A DNA stretch of 64,000 nucleotides from Brachycybe producta (taxonomy: Eukaryota > Arthropoda > Diplopoda > Playtdesmida > Andrognathidae). Of the stretch, positions 32,216 to 44,778 are shown one piece after another. Numbering within the stretch: position 1 is the stretch's first letter; every line of letters begins with the position of its first letter. A program made the position numbers and the translations under genes. The notes beneath the pieces were generated by a model. The model saw only the letters and a program-made list of their open reading frames with translations. It did no database searches and was not told the DNA's origin. The stretch is taken from positions 5,319,058-5,383,057 of the forward strand of contig JAUPFP010000007.1 in NCBI GenBank assembly GCA_036925085.1. The letters are read 5' to 3'.

Positions 32216-34508
32216 TTAAGGTGCAACTTCGACCACAAAACGTTGGTTGTGTCCACCATGTCTATGCCAAACAACAACTTCAGCACCTGGACTTTCGTTC
32301 CCATCCTTAACGTCCAGTACGAGGTCACCTAGATGGCTACGAATTGTGTGATCATGACCGATTTCCCATCTTTGATTTGGTCCTCCATGGTGATCGTATA
32401 GAATCACATGAGAACCAGGATGATTATGTCCATTTTCAACATCCAAGGATTTACCTAAAGATTATTTGAATTCAGAAATATGATTACGAATGCTCGGATT
32501 TGTATGTAATATCAAGCAATTGTTTCTCAATCTGTTGCCCAAGAGCCAATTGTTCAATCAAAAACATTTTTGAGTGGCTACAACTCTAGTTGACAGCTAA
32601 TAGTAACCGACATCTAGCCTCTAACCAACCTTTTTGATTAGATAAAGCATAATTGATAAGGCCCTTTTAGAAACGACATAATTGATATATTTTAACATGG
32701 GACTTAGTTGTTTCTAAAATGACGGATTCAATTGCAGTTGCTCTAATGTTGATAACTTCACAATTGGCACTTGGGCCGCAAATTGTGAAACATTTGCTTG
32801 ATATTGCATTAAATTGAGCTATAGTTGTTACATATTAGAAACAGACAAGATGTAGATTACAATTTGAAATACAATTGTTAATGTTAAGTTTAATTTGATA
32901 AGGAATTTATTTTTTAAATAACTATCTTTCAAGGTTCTTATGTTGTTTTTTGCTCCTAGGTTGGAATTTTGTTGGGTTTTTGTTTTTCGTATAGGTGATA
33001 AGGTTGATAACACAATGCAAACAAAAGTTTTCTTGCTACTAGAAAAATGTTTCATAATTCAATATAAATGAAAAAAAATATATATATATATATATATTGG
33101 GTCGATATTCTCTAAACGACTTTATGACAAAATTTGAACATACCTATTTATTACGTTCTGTGTTTTATGCTAAAATACGAGTAAGGTTTTTTTCTTCTTT
33201 TTTTTCCCTGATGCCGAGAACTAGTAAATCAGACGTTTTTTGGGGGGTCTCAACTTATTCTCAGAGTTATATATTATGGTTTAGGCAACCGGAAAACATT
33301 TTATTTATTCTCCTTGGCAAGTCACCAAACAACAAACGTTCAAAGACAAATGTTACAAAGTTTTTCTTTTTCTTAAAAAAAAAAATTGATTGTAGTACAA
33401 TAAATGTGCTGTAAGCTGATATAAAATTGAATGAGACGCAATTGTTACATTTTAACAAATGGAAAACAGTCAAGTAATGTGTGTCGACTATTGAGATTGT
33501 TTTCTTAATTTTGTATTTCTATTTATTATATATCTAGATTATTAACGTTTTTTTTTTATCAACTATATATTTTGCTTTTTTCCCCTCTTCTAACATAAAC
33601 CATTTCTAAATTTTATTTTCATTGTTTACCTTATTAATAAGTGTCTAGTACATGTAATTTTAATAAGTTGAAATTACTAATAAAACTAGCACTATATTTG
33701 ACGTTTTTGTACTTTTAGTAAGTTATGAAGTTAGTTTACAGACTAAAATCTGTATAGTACTTGTTTTTATTGCTAGAATTTTCGGTTAAACAGTTTTTAT
33801 GAGCAAAACTGAACAAAATAGCTTAAAAGTTTATTACAAACTAGAAAAGTCAAGCAGAAGAATGCGTGTATTTTCTTGACAGTATGTTTAAAAATAAGCT
33901 TTTTATGGCAAATTTAAAAAGGAGAGTTTTTGTGACTTTTTGAACCAACTTGAATAGAAAAATGAGACTGAAATTGCTTTAAAATACAAAACATAAACAC
34001 GGTTAGCATCTTCAGGTAATATTATTATAGTTTATATTGAACGTTGATTCTAAAAATCGAAAAGATCGATCGAAAAGTTTTGAAAAGTACCTTATAAAAA
34101 TAAATTGCTCAACTAAATTATGCAATTAGGCTCCAATTCAAGAAGAATACTTATCACTTGAACTCGAACTTCAACTTTAACTCTCTGAACATTGGAAAAC
34201 ACTGTTTCATGGACAGTTATTGAACAGTTTTTGTTATTTTGAGCTTAATGGAGTTTTGAAATTTATAAACTAGCTTGATGGTAACATTTGTCATAGTTGT
34301 TTCATTGTTAGGTTAAATGCAATTATGTTTTTAGTTTATTCTTACCATGTAATTTGCTGGTTATTTTTCCGTGATGGTGGTCAACATGCCAGTGTTGGTT
34401 GTCACCACCATGGTAGTGCCACATACAAATTCGAGCTCCATTGTGGTGATTTTCACCAACGACATCCAAAACCAATCCAGTGTGTATGTTACGAATTATA
34501 TAATGCAT
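32216..34508 (-). CDS. Single-domain beta-trefoil (ricin-B-fold) lectin, two exons
   Basis: Exon 1 (34508-34346) starts MHYIIRNIHTGLVLDV and ends at a perfect GTAAG donor. Exon 2 (32454-32216) begins after CTTTAG and continues in phase to the stop. The 133-residue product is three repeats of about 43 residues. Each has a (V/S)LDV segment, an HGG turn and a Q-x-W-type motif: HGGDNQHW, HGGPNQRW, HGGHNQRF, as in ricin-B-type carbohydrate-binding folds. There is no signal peptide and no second domain, so a cytosolic sugar-binding role is likely. It is unusually rich in histidine. A TATA box precedes it, and AATAAA words follow the stop by about 70 bases on the coding strand. The intron holds a MITE. 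Confidence 0.9.
32492..32816. mobile_element. GCTCGGATTT-family MITE, copy 1 (lectin intron)
   Basis: Left GCTCGGATTTGTATGTAATA then TCAAGCAATTGTTTCTCAAT; right, complemented, AATGCAATATCAAGCAAATG then TTTCACAATTTGCGGCCC. The ends match those of 41957-42266. Confidence 0.7.
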
Positions 34509-34587
34509 TTTGAATTGAAACTTTGTTGTAGACGTTAAAGTTCTTTTAACTATAATTGTATTGAGTTTTAATTTAAAATTGCACCCA

Positions 34588-34596
34588 TTTTATATA
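34588..34596 (-). promoter_or_regulatory. TATA box of the lectin gene
   Basis: TATATAAAA on the minus strand, about 80 bases before the start codon, implying a 5' leader of about 50 bases. Confidence 0.6.
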
Positions 34597-35369
34597 CTAA
34601 ATAGAAGGAGGGGCTCATTATTTACTTTCATTGTTTAAACTCTTTGTTTGAGGAAAATACTTATCTACTTTTTTATCTTAGTAAAGTTATAATACAAGAT
34701 TTCATTGAAGTTTTATTAAATGTGAGTAGATCGTCGAAATTTATGATTCATTATTATTTCTTATAGAAATTACAGCTTAATCAGTTTATTGTAGGTTTTT
34801 GTTACTAAGGTAACTATCATGTTGTTTTTTCTTCAAAATTAATCGAATTAGAGAAAAAAAAGTTTTCTTTGTAGATAGATATTTTAGGATAAGTTCTCTG
34901 AAGGTATTTAAACATCCTTATAAAGACATGGGTGGAGGAAATTCAATAACATAATTTTATACGTCGTTTCACATTTAATTACGTAATATTTCGATTCGAC
35001 ATAAAAATGACGAAACTTATTCTTTCAAAAAAAAAAAAAAAGAAGATAAAGGCAGACATTTTTTTGTGTGTTGCTAATTTAGTTCTTACAAATTTTGATA
35101 ATTATATTTATATTAATTTTTGCTATCTTCTGTAATATACACTTATATATTTATTCACAAAAGCTGTCTGTGGATGTTTAATGCGCTGACGTTTTTTAAA
35201 TTGACATTAAGTTAAAAATACTTTAAAGTAGTCTAACTAGCCATGTTTAACATGATGAAATTAACTCTTTTTAGAAAATTAAAATAGTCATTTACAATCA
35301 TTCTATTATTATTAAGTATTTAAGGATATAATTCACGAAGAAACTTGCCACATAAAATTCAATTTGAAT
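34597..35369. other. AT-rich spacer upstream of the lectin gene
   Basis: No open frame or clear repeat. A 15-A run lies at about 35027-35041. Confidence 0.4.
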
Positions 35370-35457
35370 CCTCTGAACAAGGTTCCAACATGAAAAAAAA
35401 TTTGTTTTATTGATTACCCTTGAACCGAGTTTTTTATGTTGGAACCCTGCTCAGAGG
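35370..35457. repeat. Inverted repeat / hairpin
   Basis: Arms CCTCTGAACAAGGTTCCAAC and, complemented, CCTCTGAGCAGGGTTCCAAC enclose about 35 bases. It is probably a small fold-back transposon. Confidence 0.6.
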
Positions 35458-36132
35458 TTATAAGGTTGAAGGGCCAACTTTCAAGTTTGCTTTTTTTGAA
35501 TTTGAAGTTATTCCAAATTTTTTTAAATGTTGTTTCTAAAAATATCAGGACATCAATCTAAAGTTTACACATAAAGCTTTTTTCCATGGACCGTTGCTCA
35601 GTTTCGAGATTTGCTTGGGTAAAGCAGCTTGAGTAAAGCTGATGCGATGCAACATCGGCTTAAGATTTCTCCTTCTCTATGGACACCGTCATTCAAGCTT
35701 GAATTAATAGATCATGGCTTCATGGGCCGTCGTAATTCAAGCTGATACAAACCAGTACTGGTTGTAGCTTCTTAAATTGCTATAAAACAAAAGTTCGAAA
35801 AAAGTATCTGCACTTGAAGCTTGACGTTAAGTGTCACCAAATGTACCGGTATGTGATGTCACAAAAAGTAACCCTCTTTTCCTAGTCAACAAATCACAAA
35901 ACAATGAGCTTGATCTGTTCCATAGACCGAGGTGTCAAGACCATCTTAAAATATTAAGAAGCCTGGAGAACGTTTCAAGTCGGCTTCACTTACTCCATGT
36001 ATCTTTTTACAAGTCGCTTAAGTCGAATTTCAAAACGAATTTCATTCATGTCCACTTAATGACGGCTAACTGAGACAAAGTCCATGAGTTTCCATCTGAA
36101 GCAATATCATTTATTACAATTTTACAGTTAGG

Positions 36133-36364
36133 TTTGGAACACACAGTCGACTTTGAAAGACTTTTTGGTAACAAAACGAAGTCGAAAATCGCTGAACTGT
36201 CGTCGCATTGTATTTCCCATGGACAGACGACAACCTTGGCACACAGTTGTTGTGCCAAGGTTGGCGTTTTTACATAGAAATTGTTACATTGCGACGACAG
36301 TCCAGCGGCTTTCGACTTCATTTTGTCGCCAAAAAGTCTAGCAAAAGTCGCCTGAATGCCAAGG
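36133..36364. mobile_element. Long-TIR MITE with a second palindrome at its centre
   Basis: Arms of about 70 bp pair: left has GACTTTTTGGTAACAAAACG and CTGAACTGTCGTCGCATTGT; complemented right has GACTTTTTGGCGACAAAATG and CTGGACTGTCGTCGCAATGT. The centre holds its own palindrome (ACCTTGGCACA...TGTGCCAAGGT, about 36231-36260), whose CCAAGG end recurs at the outer right boundary. Confidence 0.75.
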
Positions 36365-36582
36365 GCCTTACATGCTAATTGTAATTATTTGGATAGATTT
36401 CAGGTTTATTGACATTTCAATTTATAATAGAGAAATAGAAATTTAGTATTTGAATTTAGATTGAAATTTCTTGTGAAAGTTTTTCATCTCTCACGATTTA
36501 TGTTTTAAAGTCATATTTTTCTTCTTGATACAATACATACAAATGATAAAAACAACAATTTATTGAAGTTTTTATTATACTA

Positions 36583-36862
36583 GGTGTTCACAAAGTCATG
36601 TTTCTGTTTTTAAAATTAATTACATAAAAACCCCCAAAAAATGGGAGTATTGTGATCTTTTGCACATTATTATGGAACTCCAAGTTTTTGTTACAGGTGA
36701 ATTTTGAATATGAAATAAAAATGGCGATTCAACAGGAGAAAACCAAATGTGCCATGTGGTTTGCAGAAGCAAAATAAGTTATTACAGTGCAATGTCATTA
36801 TTGCTGTAAATTACGACATCACTTGGAGAAATTATTACGGTATGTCTTAACATGTTACTTTA
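36583..36862 (+). mobile_element. 5' remnant of a Tc1/mariner-type transposon
   Basis: TAGGTGTTCACAAAGTCATG resembles a terminal repeat of this group. A broken frame starting MAIQQEKTKCAMWFAEAK at 36721 resembles the N-terminal helix-turn-helix of such transposases and is interrupted by a stop after 18 codons. No 3' end was found. Confidence 0.4.
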
Positions 36863-39047
36863 ACAATATATTGCTTAAGCTGCTTTTGAACTAAATTTTT
36901 TCCACTGTCATATGCCGTCTAGGTTGCTTGCAAAGTAATTATTCAAATTCAAATCCCGTTCTTAGACTTTTTGGATTTTGTGTACAGAACACCTGTTAGT
37001 GACTATATAATTCACACTCGAAAGAAGTGGATTGTCGTTTTCATGTGCTAAGCACCTCTAGGGATGCATATGTGGAGGTGCATTTGCTTGCCAAACCACG
37101 TCGTCATGCAAGATGCATTTATATGGGATGAAACATACTGGCCACTCGGGTCGCTGTGGGTGGAATCACACATATGACCCTCCGACATGTCGTGGCATAT
37201 GACAGCTCGAGTGCATCTTGGTCAAATGTGAGGGCGCTGTTAAACATTTCGAGATTAATAATAATTTCCAAAAAACTGCAGTACTCATCTTTTTATTTTA
37301 TGTACTTAATATTTTAAATAGAAACAGAACAATGTGGACACGGTGCTGTGGGGGCTAATGGAGCTAAAGCCCTCAAGACTTGGAAAATGCTATTTTAAAG
37401 TGGTCTAAACTGGACTAAAATTTAAAGAAAGTAGTGCAATAGAAGCTCTAAATTGTTGGAAAGAACACTTATTTCCACTGTGTACAAGGTGCTAACAGTA
37501 TTTTGCACGTTGCATGTTTTTTTTCTACTATCTCTTCTATCTTTTAGCATCTTATGATTTTTAGTCCCCAGAATGAAATTCTTTCTGCACCACTGCAAGT
37601 GCTTGCATCATTTATAACATTGAGTATAGTTCTGTGGACCTGCTTAAGTATCGATGTACAGTATGTCCTATCCAATACTTGAAGACACTACTAACCACCA
37701 TCCATTTTTGTTGCTTTGTGTTTGTTATGTGTGTGTGTGTTTTACATTGTGTTTGTATTTCTGCATGTGTGAACACATTCAGAAAAAAAGAAAGATGCAT
37801 TTTTCATCTCATTCAGTATAAATAAACTTTTTTCTTTAAAGTTTGGTTATTTACAAAAAAAAATGTCTTCATTTGAAAAGTGAATGAAAAGTCTGTCATT
37901 CTATTTAGGGTTCTGTATTTAGATGTGATTGTCAAAATTGGAATTGAAAACATCCCATCAAGTTTTCTTTTTTGTCGCCTTTATATACATTTATCAATGT
38001 CCAAAAAATCTCGAAAAGAACTTGAAGAATTATATATTGGTTTAAAAAAGAATAAAAGAAACTCTTCTTTCCTCCTTTACAATTTACAACAACTTCTTTT
38101 TTTCTAGTTTAGTTACATTTTAGTATATATCATTCGATCATTTTAAGTGAATATCTTTTTTTTTTCACCGCAACTTTGTTTTTAAAAATGAAAAGAGGTT
38201 TTTTATAGATATTTTTACTATTTTTTTTTTGAAAAAAAAAGTGATTCATCTAGTCACGTATTTTTTTTTTCTCACATAACGCTTGATTGCGTCAAATACA
38301 TATATAGACGTTTTATAAAGGACCTTAATATAAATGCTAATATTGATTATATGATTATCATATCTATTATAAGCTACCAGTGATGACGTTTTCAAATTTA
38401 TGATCTATATAATTCTATATATAAAAAATGAAAATCGCACGTATTTTTGTACTTAATGGCATTTAACCACATGTACATCTGTACTTACTTGACTTTTTTT
38501 TCTCATAGCTTGCAGCTTAATTTCATTCAACTTTGCTTGGATTTGCAATATATGGCTTATAATAAACCTTTAGTTCAGAAGATATGGTGTTAATGGGGTT
38601 AATTTTGCGTTGTTTGATTTGACAAGTTTTGGAATATCCAAATCCATATTTCTGGGTTTTTGTAATTTTCTCATATATACATCTTAGCCATTAGAAACTA
38701 CACATTTTTGGATGTTTTTCATGATAATGCTTTTTGTGCTGCAATGGGCAGTCTGCCATAGGCTCAATATTTACGAGTGTGCAGCAAGATTCACTACTAC
38801 GTCTTCTTGAATAAATTGTATTTGTCGAAGTTATAATTCTCAAGCAAGATTTACAATCGTTTCTTGCACATTTGCTTGCAGATAACGTTTATCTTTATAT
38901 TTATGCAAGCCAGTGTAATTATAATTATGGCTTAAAACAGCAGTGATATTAGCAGTATTTACAGCAAGATAAGCATTTGGTGCAAGTTATGAAAGTTTTG
39001 TCAAATTATGACAATTTCAATTGCAATTTTTTTATGCAACATTTTGC
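36863..39047. other. Intergenic, nothing certain
   Basis: AT-rich, with patches of more balanced composition at 37050-37240 (CATATG-rich) but no family resemblance. TG-rich runs lie at 37729-37740. Confidence 0.35.
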
Positions 39048-39135
39048 AAATTACAACTTTAGAAACGTAATGTGGTCACATGGGCTACGAGCTTGTAGCC
39101 CATGTGGCCACATTACGTTTCTAAAGTTGTAATTT
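39048..39135. repeat. Near-perfect 41-bp-arm palindrome
   Basis: Left arm AAATTACAACTTTAGAAACG... (39048-39088) and right arm (39095-39135) are complementary with one mismatch around the 6-base loop GAGCTT. Confidence 0.9.
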
Positions 39136-41312
39136 GGCAAAAATATTGAATTATTATAAATAAATTAAATTTTCAATCAATTAGTAATTCACGACACTAT
39201 TTTTGTTACATGATATGTAATTGTAATTGCCTTTTTTATGACTTTAAATTAAACTTCACTGGTAATACAGAAGGATGATTTTGTAGTTTGCTGAAGATGA
39301 ACATTTTGTAAGCTCTGAAGATGAAATGTAGTGTCATAGTGGCCAATAGATTGTATATGAAACAACATTTCAGCTTCAGCGCATTACTAATTCCTTCTTT
39401 AGAGCAAAATTCCCTACAAGAAATGCACTGTCTGCCAGTTGGGCGTGCAATAAGCCCTTACAAATCATGCAGGAATGGTGTCACACTTTCATTCAGTTTT
39501 TTTGCAAAAAAAATATACTGAATCTTTGCTACACAGGTAAATATTGCTAATGTGATCACTGCTTCATTCTACAGGAATTGTTGCTTGAGTCTGTGCGAAA
39601 TTTAAAAAGTTCCAGAGCAAAGCAAAAAATGTATTTTTTTGGAGAATTTTTTTCAAATAACATGAAATGATTGAGTAGATCAATAGTAAAAAGTATAGAT
39701 TACAAAAATCAAGTTGCCCCTTTCCTACCACTGAGATATAGTTTACTATTTGAGGCTCCCCTCAAACTTATGACTATATCCTGTTATATTCCAGAATAAC
39801 AACACATTACTGAAGTGTATGTAAACCGATCAATCATTTGCTATTGAGTTAGATGTAGTACATCCACATTATACACAGTTTCTTTCTTATTCGATTTTCT
39901 TTTCCTTTTTGACTGTTTCTGAGGTTTTTCTCTTTATTTTATTTCATTTTTTGTTTGTTGCAGTTTATCTTTTTTTTCATTTTTTTTTTCTTGAGGGTAA
40001 CCCACTTGAAACCACTAAGCTAATTTTTTGAACATTTTCACTTACTTGGATCCCTATTGGTTTTTTTTTCTAAGCTTTTAGCTAACTTTTAGCTTAACAA
40101 ATATTTCATCTAAAATTTTATTTCTGTCATATTCATGGAAGAAGATGCTTTTTTTTGTTATCATCCTCTTTTTGCCTTTTTTTTTCTTCTTCTTTGTATC
40201 CTCATGTCTTTTTGAGGTTTGAATATGTGTTTAAGCTCAGTGACAATGGGGTTTCAAGTGTTGCCTTCTGAAAGTGTTGGGTCAAGACTCAAAGAGAAAA
40301 ATGTATTTGACAGTTGATGGAAAGATCAATGATTTTTGGGTTGAAAGAATAGTGAAGTGCTCGTTTTTGAATTTTTTTCTCCCATTAGATGGCGCTTGTG
40401 ATATTTTAAAATCGTTTGAGTCCTAAGTGTAGAGGGAGTGTGTGGGTCCTTATTTTTTTGTATAATCTGAAGGTAATTTTCGACAAAAAATAAGTAAATG
40501 GTTTGTGTTTCTTCTATCTGAGTCTAGCGAAGTCTTGAGTTTTTGTAGTGCTTAATTATTAAAACAAATTTGCTAATTTATAATTTATGTTCTTATTGAT
40601 TTATTTTTTCTTTTATTACCATTGTTTCGCTTTTTTATTGTTAGTTTTTGTTATACTCTTTAATTATTTAAACACAACAATTTTAATTAAAATTGAATCT
40701 TATTTTTCTTTTTCTTAAGAAGACATGGTATAATTTACATCAAATTACGTACATTATAATTTATAAAAGGTCTTAGAACCTTTTATGCATTTTGACGTTC
40801 ATATAATATTAATGGTTGTATTTTTGTTGCAAATTTATTGTTTACTCTATCAGTGGATTAATTTTTTCATGGAGAACAATGATTTTTTTCATAATAGTTT
40901 TGCACAAACATAAAACTAAAAACATAAAACAGTTCTAAGTTTCTGCCCTATTTAGTTCCTAGTTGCAAATGTCCATAAATGTTGCTCGTAAAAAGTTTAT
41001 GATTCCTTAAACTAAGTTGAAAATTCAATTTTTGTGGCATCTGTTTCAAAAATATATATTGATTTAGGTTTGGAAACGATTTACACTTTTATATTATTTC
41101 TTGAGGAAATTCTATTTTTTATATATAAATTTGTGCATTTTCTTGAGGCTCATTAATTATCAATAAATTAACCAAATTAAGACAAATAATATTTAGAAGT
41201 TTTAGAAGTAACATTAAGAAACTCGAAGAGTAGGTGAATGTGCTAAATATCGCGATTTGAATATATAATAATTTGCAATTCTACATTAAAGCCCTGTTTC
41301 CACTTAAAAAAA
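39136..41312. other. AT- and T-rich intergenic DNA
   Basis: Many T runs (about 39950-40200) and no coding sign. One AGATGGCGCT word lies at 40387-40396. Confidence 0.4.
40387..40396 (+). promoter_or_regulatory. AGATGGCGCT motif (CTCF-like core)
   Basis: Isolated GC-rich word in T-rich DNA, identical to 9439-9448. Confidence 0.35.
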
Positions 41313-41353
41313 ATCTGGATGAAAATGAATTTAAAATTCATTTTCATCCAGAT
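41313..41353. repeat. Perfect short palindrome
   Basis: ATCTGGATGAAAATGAATTT is followed immediately by its complement, forming a hairpin with almost no loop. Confidence 0.85.
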
Positions 41354-41956
41354 CTCAAAATAATTTGGTTCAAACTAAAGTTGAATAATTTAAACTTTTA
41401 AACCAGCTGAGTTTGTTTTCAACTTGTGAGGGTAATTCTGATTGCCATTATTAGATTTTTCTTCGGTTTTGGTAAATTTCTACTTTAGCTTATCTTTTAT
41501 TCATCATTTTTGGAAATGTAATGCATTTTAATTAGATGTAATTATAGCTTTACTTAGAAACAATGTACAGTAAATATTGATGATAAATGGCAATTTATGG
41601 TTTATTCAAAGTGATAGGGCGATAAGAGTTTTCTCAACTTCAATTGACCTAACATAATAAAGCAAACCATTATAGTGAATAGACGGGCCACATTTATGCT
41701 CTCATATAAAATAGTAACTGCAGTAGATCATTTGACCATTGAAATAAAAGTTTATTTTAAAAGACTGTATGTCGCCAATATGAACCGTACCTGCAACAAA
41801 TTCACAAAATATTATATTTTTTAAGTTTTTAGTTTCTTAAATTTGTTCATAAAAAAGTTTACATTGACTTCATTCATTTAAGTAACTTGATTGTTATAAC
41901 GTTATTTTTTTTTTTAAAAAATTTTGGTTTTTGATCTTTTTTAAAATAGAATTATT

Positions 41957-42266
41957 AGGGCTCGGATTTTTATGCAATATCAAGCAAATGTTTCTCAATT
42001 TTTGTGGTCCAAGTGCGAATTGGGAAGTAATCAAAATTATTAGAGCAACTGCAATTATGCTTTTTCTTATTAAAAAAAAATTCTGGTTATGGACTAGATA
42101 TCAGATTACTATCGGTTGTCAACTAGATTTCTAGCTTCTAATCAGTGTTTTTGATTGAAAATAAATAATTGTTGGTTGATCTAAATTACGATTATTATTT
42201 AACAATTGGTCTTTGAGCCACAGATTGAGAAACATTTCCTTGATATTGCATAAAAATCCGTGTCCT
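41957..42266. mobile_element. GCTCGGATTT-family MITE, copy 2
   Basis: Left AGGGCTCGGATTTTTATGCA and complemented right AGGACACGGATTTTTATGCA, continuing as ATATCAAG(C/G)AAATGTTTCTC. The inverted repeats are about 50 bp. Same family as the element in the lectin intron. Confidence 0.8.
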
Positions 42267-43344
42267 GACAATTATGTATGTACTGTAAATTGTGTAAACT
42301 TTTTATTACATATTTGGAGGTCAGCAAGAAGTTTTTTAATCCATAGATTTTACAAATGCAATGTGTGAAATTTGAGGGTTGAGTATTGAATGTCCGCTTC
42401 TTCTAAAAAAAATGTTTCTTTCATACTATTGATTGATTTTGAAATGGCACGAGAGCCTTATGTTAAGAACCTCCCATTCGTCATAAAAAACCTTCTCATA
42501 ACAATTCATTATTCTATGGGCATTTTAGTTCTGAGATAGTCCGCTAGGTGCGCTGCTTTTGATTTGTAAACATCTGGTCCCCAGATTCATGCCAGCGCGC
42601 TTCATTCAGTTCCTTATGTGACATCGATGTGTATGGAGGAGGAAGATGCTAAAGTGTGATTTCAGTTGTTCTTTGGGGTTTTTTTTTTCTCCTCTCCTTA
42701 TTACGACAAGTTCCAATGCCACTTTATTTATTATTCTTCTCAATCAAAACAAGACTATTTGTCAAACCAAGATTCAAATTTAATCTAAATTGTAATTGAT
42801 GATTGCAAGATTTATGCAAAATTTATTTTAGAAAAAAATGTTTATTTAACTTTGTTTTTAGTGCAAGACTTAACCGGTTTAATACAGATTTTATTTTTTC
42901 CGAACTGGACATTTCTTCTTTTTTTTTAATGTTACTCAAGTCATGTGGTGCACCACATGGAGGTCACGATGATGACCACTGGTCACGCACACTGACTTAC
43001 TGTTGGTTGGTCCAGCCTTTTAATTTCTAACAGTAATTTCTTTATGAAACTTCCACGCACCAAAGTCCACTTCAAGAGAAAAACTGAAATTATAGAAAAC
43101 ACTTTTTTTAAATAATACATAATATATTTTAAAGATATAAAATGCATCCAATGGAAGAGTCCAATATTCTGTGTCCTTTTAGGGTCAAAGTTCACTTTGG
43201 AAAACTCGAAAATATTCCTTTTCCGCAAAAATACAGAAGAACAAATTTGTCTATACATTAATGTTGATTCGAATTGAGTTTGTGAAAAAAAAAAATATAT
43301 ATATATTTTTTGCTTAAAAATAATTAAGAAAAACACAAAGAAAA
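42267..43344. other. Intergenic, nothing certain
   Basis: AT-rich, with no convincing exon; an HGGHDDDHW-like frame near 42955 lacks lectin context. This stretch could hold the 5' region of the candidate exon that follows. Confidence 0.35.
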
Positions 43345-43522
43345 ATGCATTTAAAATACGAAGACGAAGAAAGTGACGATGAAATATTGAGTGATGTTGT
43401 TCCCTATAGTGGTGATTATAATTATACGTTTACATACGATGATATTCTTCTACAGTTAAGTAATCGGACATTAACTGACCATCTAAAGTGTCAATCGCAA
43501 TCTCAAAGTTATCCAAATGATG
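43345..43522 (+). CDS. Candidate first coding exon of an unknown gene
   Basis: An ATG frame of 59 codons plus one base (MHLKYEDEESDDEILSDVVP, then YTFTYDDILLQLSN) runs straight into a consensus donor (GATG|GTAAGTG). The peptide is strongly acidic at its start and contains no known domain. Its codons are less A/T-biased than the flanks. Any partner exons must lie to the right, but none is recognisable before the window end. It would be supported by transcripts; otherwise it is a chance frame. Confidence 0.35.
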
Positions 43523-44342
43523 GTAAGTGATAAGCATCATAATTGTTTGCAAATGATCTCATTTGCATATATACATTTTTCTTGTTATTGTTTTTTTTTA
43601 AAGAATGGTTTATGAACACAGCTGATTTTTTCAAATTTTCGATTATTGGTGTCTTTCAGAAGAGCGAAATTAAAAGAATAGAAAGTTTTTTTAAAAAAAA
43701 AACTATAAGGATAGGAGAATCACTTCAGAATATTTTCATATCTTTTAAAATAAAACTTTGCATTGACAAAAATTAAACAAAAAATATCGTCTCCTTAAAC
43801 TCGTATAAAAAGTTTATTTTTAAAAATAGCAACATGAACATACATCCTTAAGGGATTGAGCTACCCTTCTAGTTTCTAAAAACACATCATTTATCTTCAT
43901 TTTGCATCTGAAAGACAGAAAATAATCAAGAGTTTGAGAGGCGTTCACACTTTAAAACCACCTTAATTATCCGTTTTTGTGTGTGTGTGTTTTGAAAATT
44001 AAATTACAAAAATGTTGAAGTCAACATATTTCTTGTTTCAATTTTTTTTCACATTTTATACTTTATGAGTTATTGGCGTTATTTATGGACACTAGTGCTG
44101 TTTTTGAATAAATTAAATTTTAAATGTCATACACAGTATAGATGCGACTCCAAATTTTAAGTTTTGGACTTTTTGGAAGGAGGGAAGGGAAGGTGGGGCT
44201 CGAAGTCATTAGCATGACAATTTTGAATATCTTAAGTGTTGTGTTTGTCCCCATTGGATCAAGTTGTTTTAACTCTTTTCACCCAAACACTACACAAACT
44301 TCTTCCTTCCTGTGTTTTTGACACTGATTGTTACCAGCTTCT

Positions 44343-44402
<60 letters not shown>

Positions 44403-44778
44403 ACGTTCTATTTCTATGCTAATTTATCTTAATTTCTCATAAAAATTAAGTGTGAGAAGTGACATAAGAAAAAAATTCTGTTGACCAAAGATCATGATTG
44501 AGTGTGTGCTCATCTAATTTTTCATTCCACTTTTGGCTTTTGAGTTGCTCGCTTTCTAACCACACACTTTTAATATGCAAATTATGGTTTCGATTTAAAA
44601 AAAAGAACTTCAGAAAATCAAAGTTCACCACCAGCATTATTATATTTATGGATAGGGTGTGAACAGTCTCTGTTGGGGTTGTGACAAAGAAACTTGGGAA
44701 TCTCTTCTGCTCTATGACTTAGTTATACAGGTGCTGAAATCTTCTGCAAGTTTGTTTGAAAATGACTATTATTTAAAC
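43523..44778. other. Intergenic or intronic
   Basis: A degenerate CTAGTTTCTAA-family MITE occupies about 43660-43880, and a (TA)n microsatellite of over 50 bases lies at 44346-44399. No gene is seen. Confidence 0.45.
44346..44399. repeat. (TA)n microsatellite
   Basis: Uninterrupted TA dinucleotides over about 54 bases. Confidence 0.97.

Noticed and set aside
42930-43030. HGGHDDDHW-like peptide as another lectin piece
   Set aside because: Only one HGG word, no Q-x-W motif and no flanking repeats.
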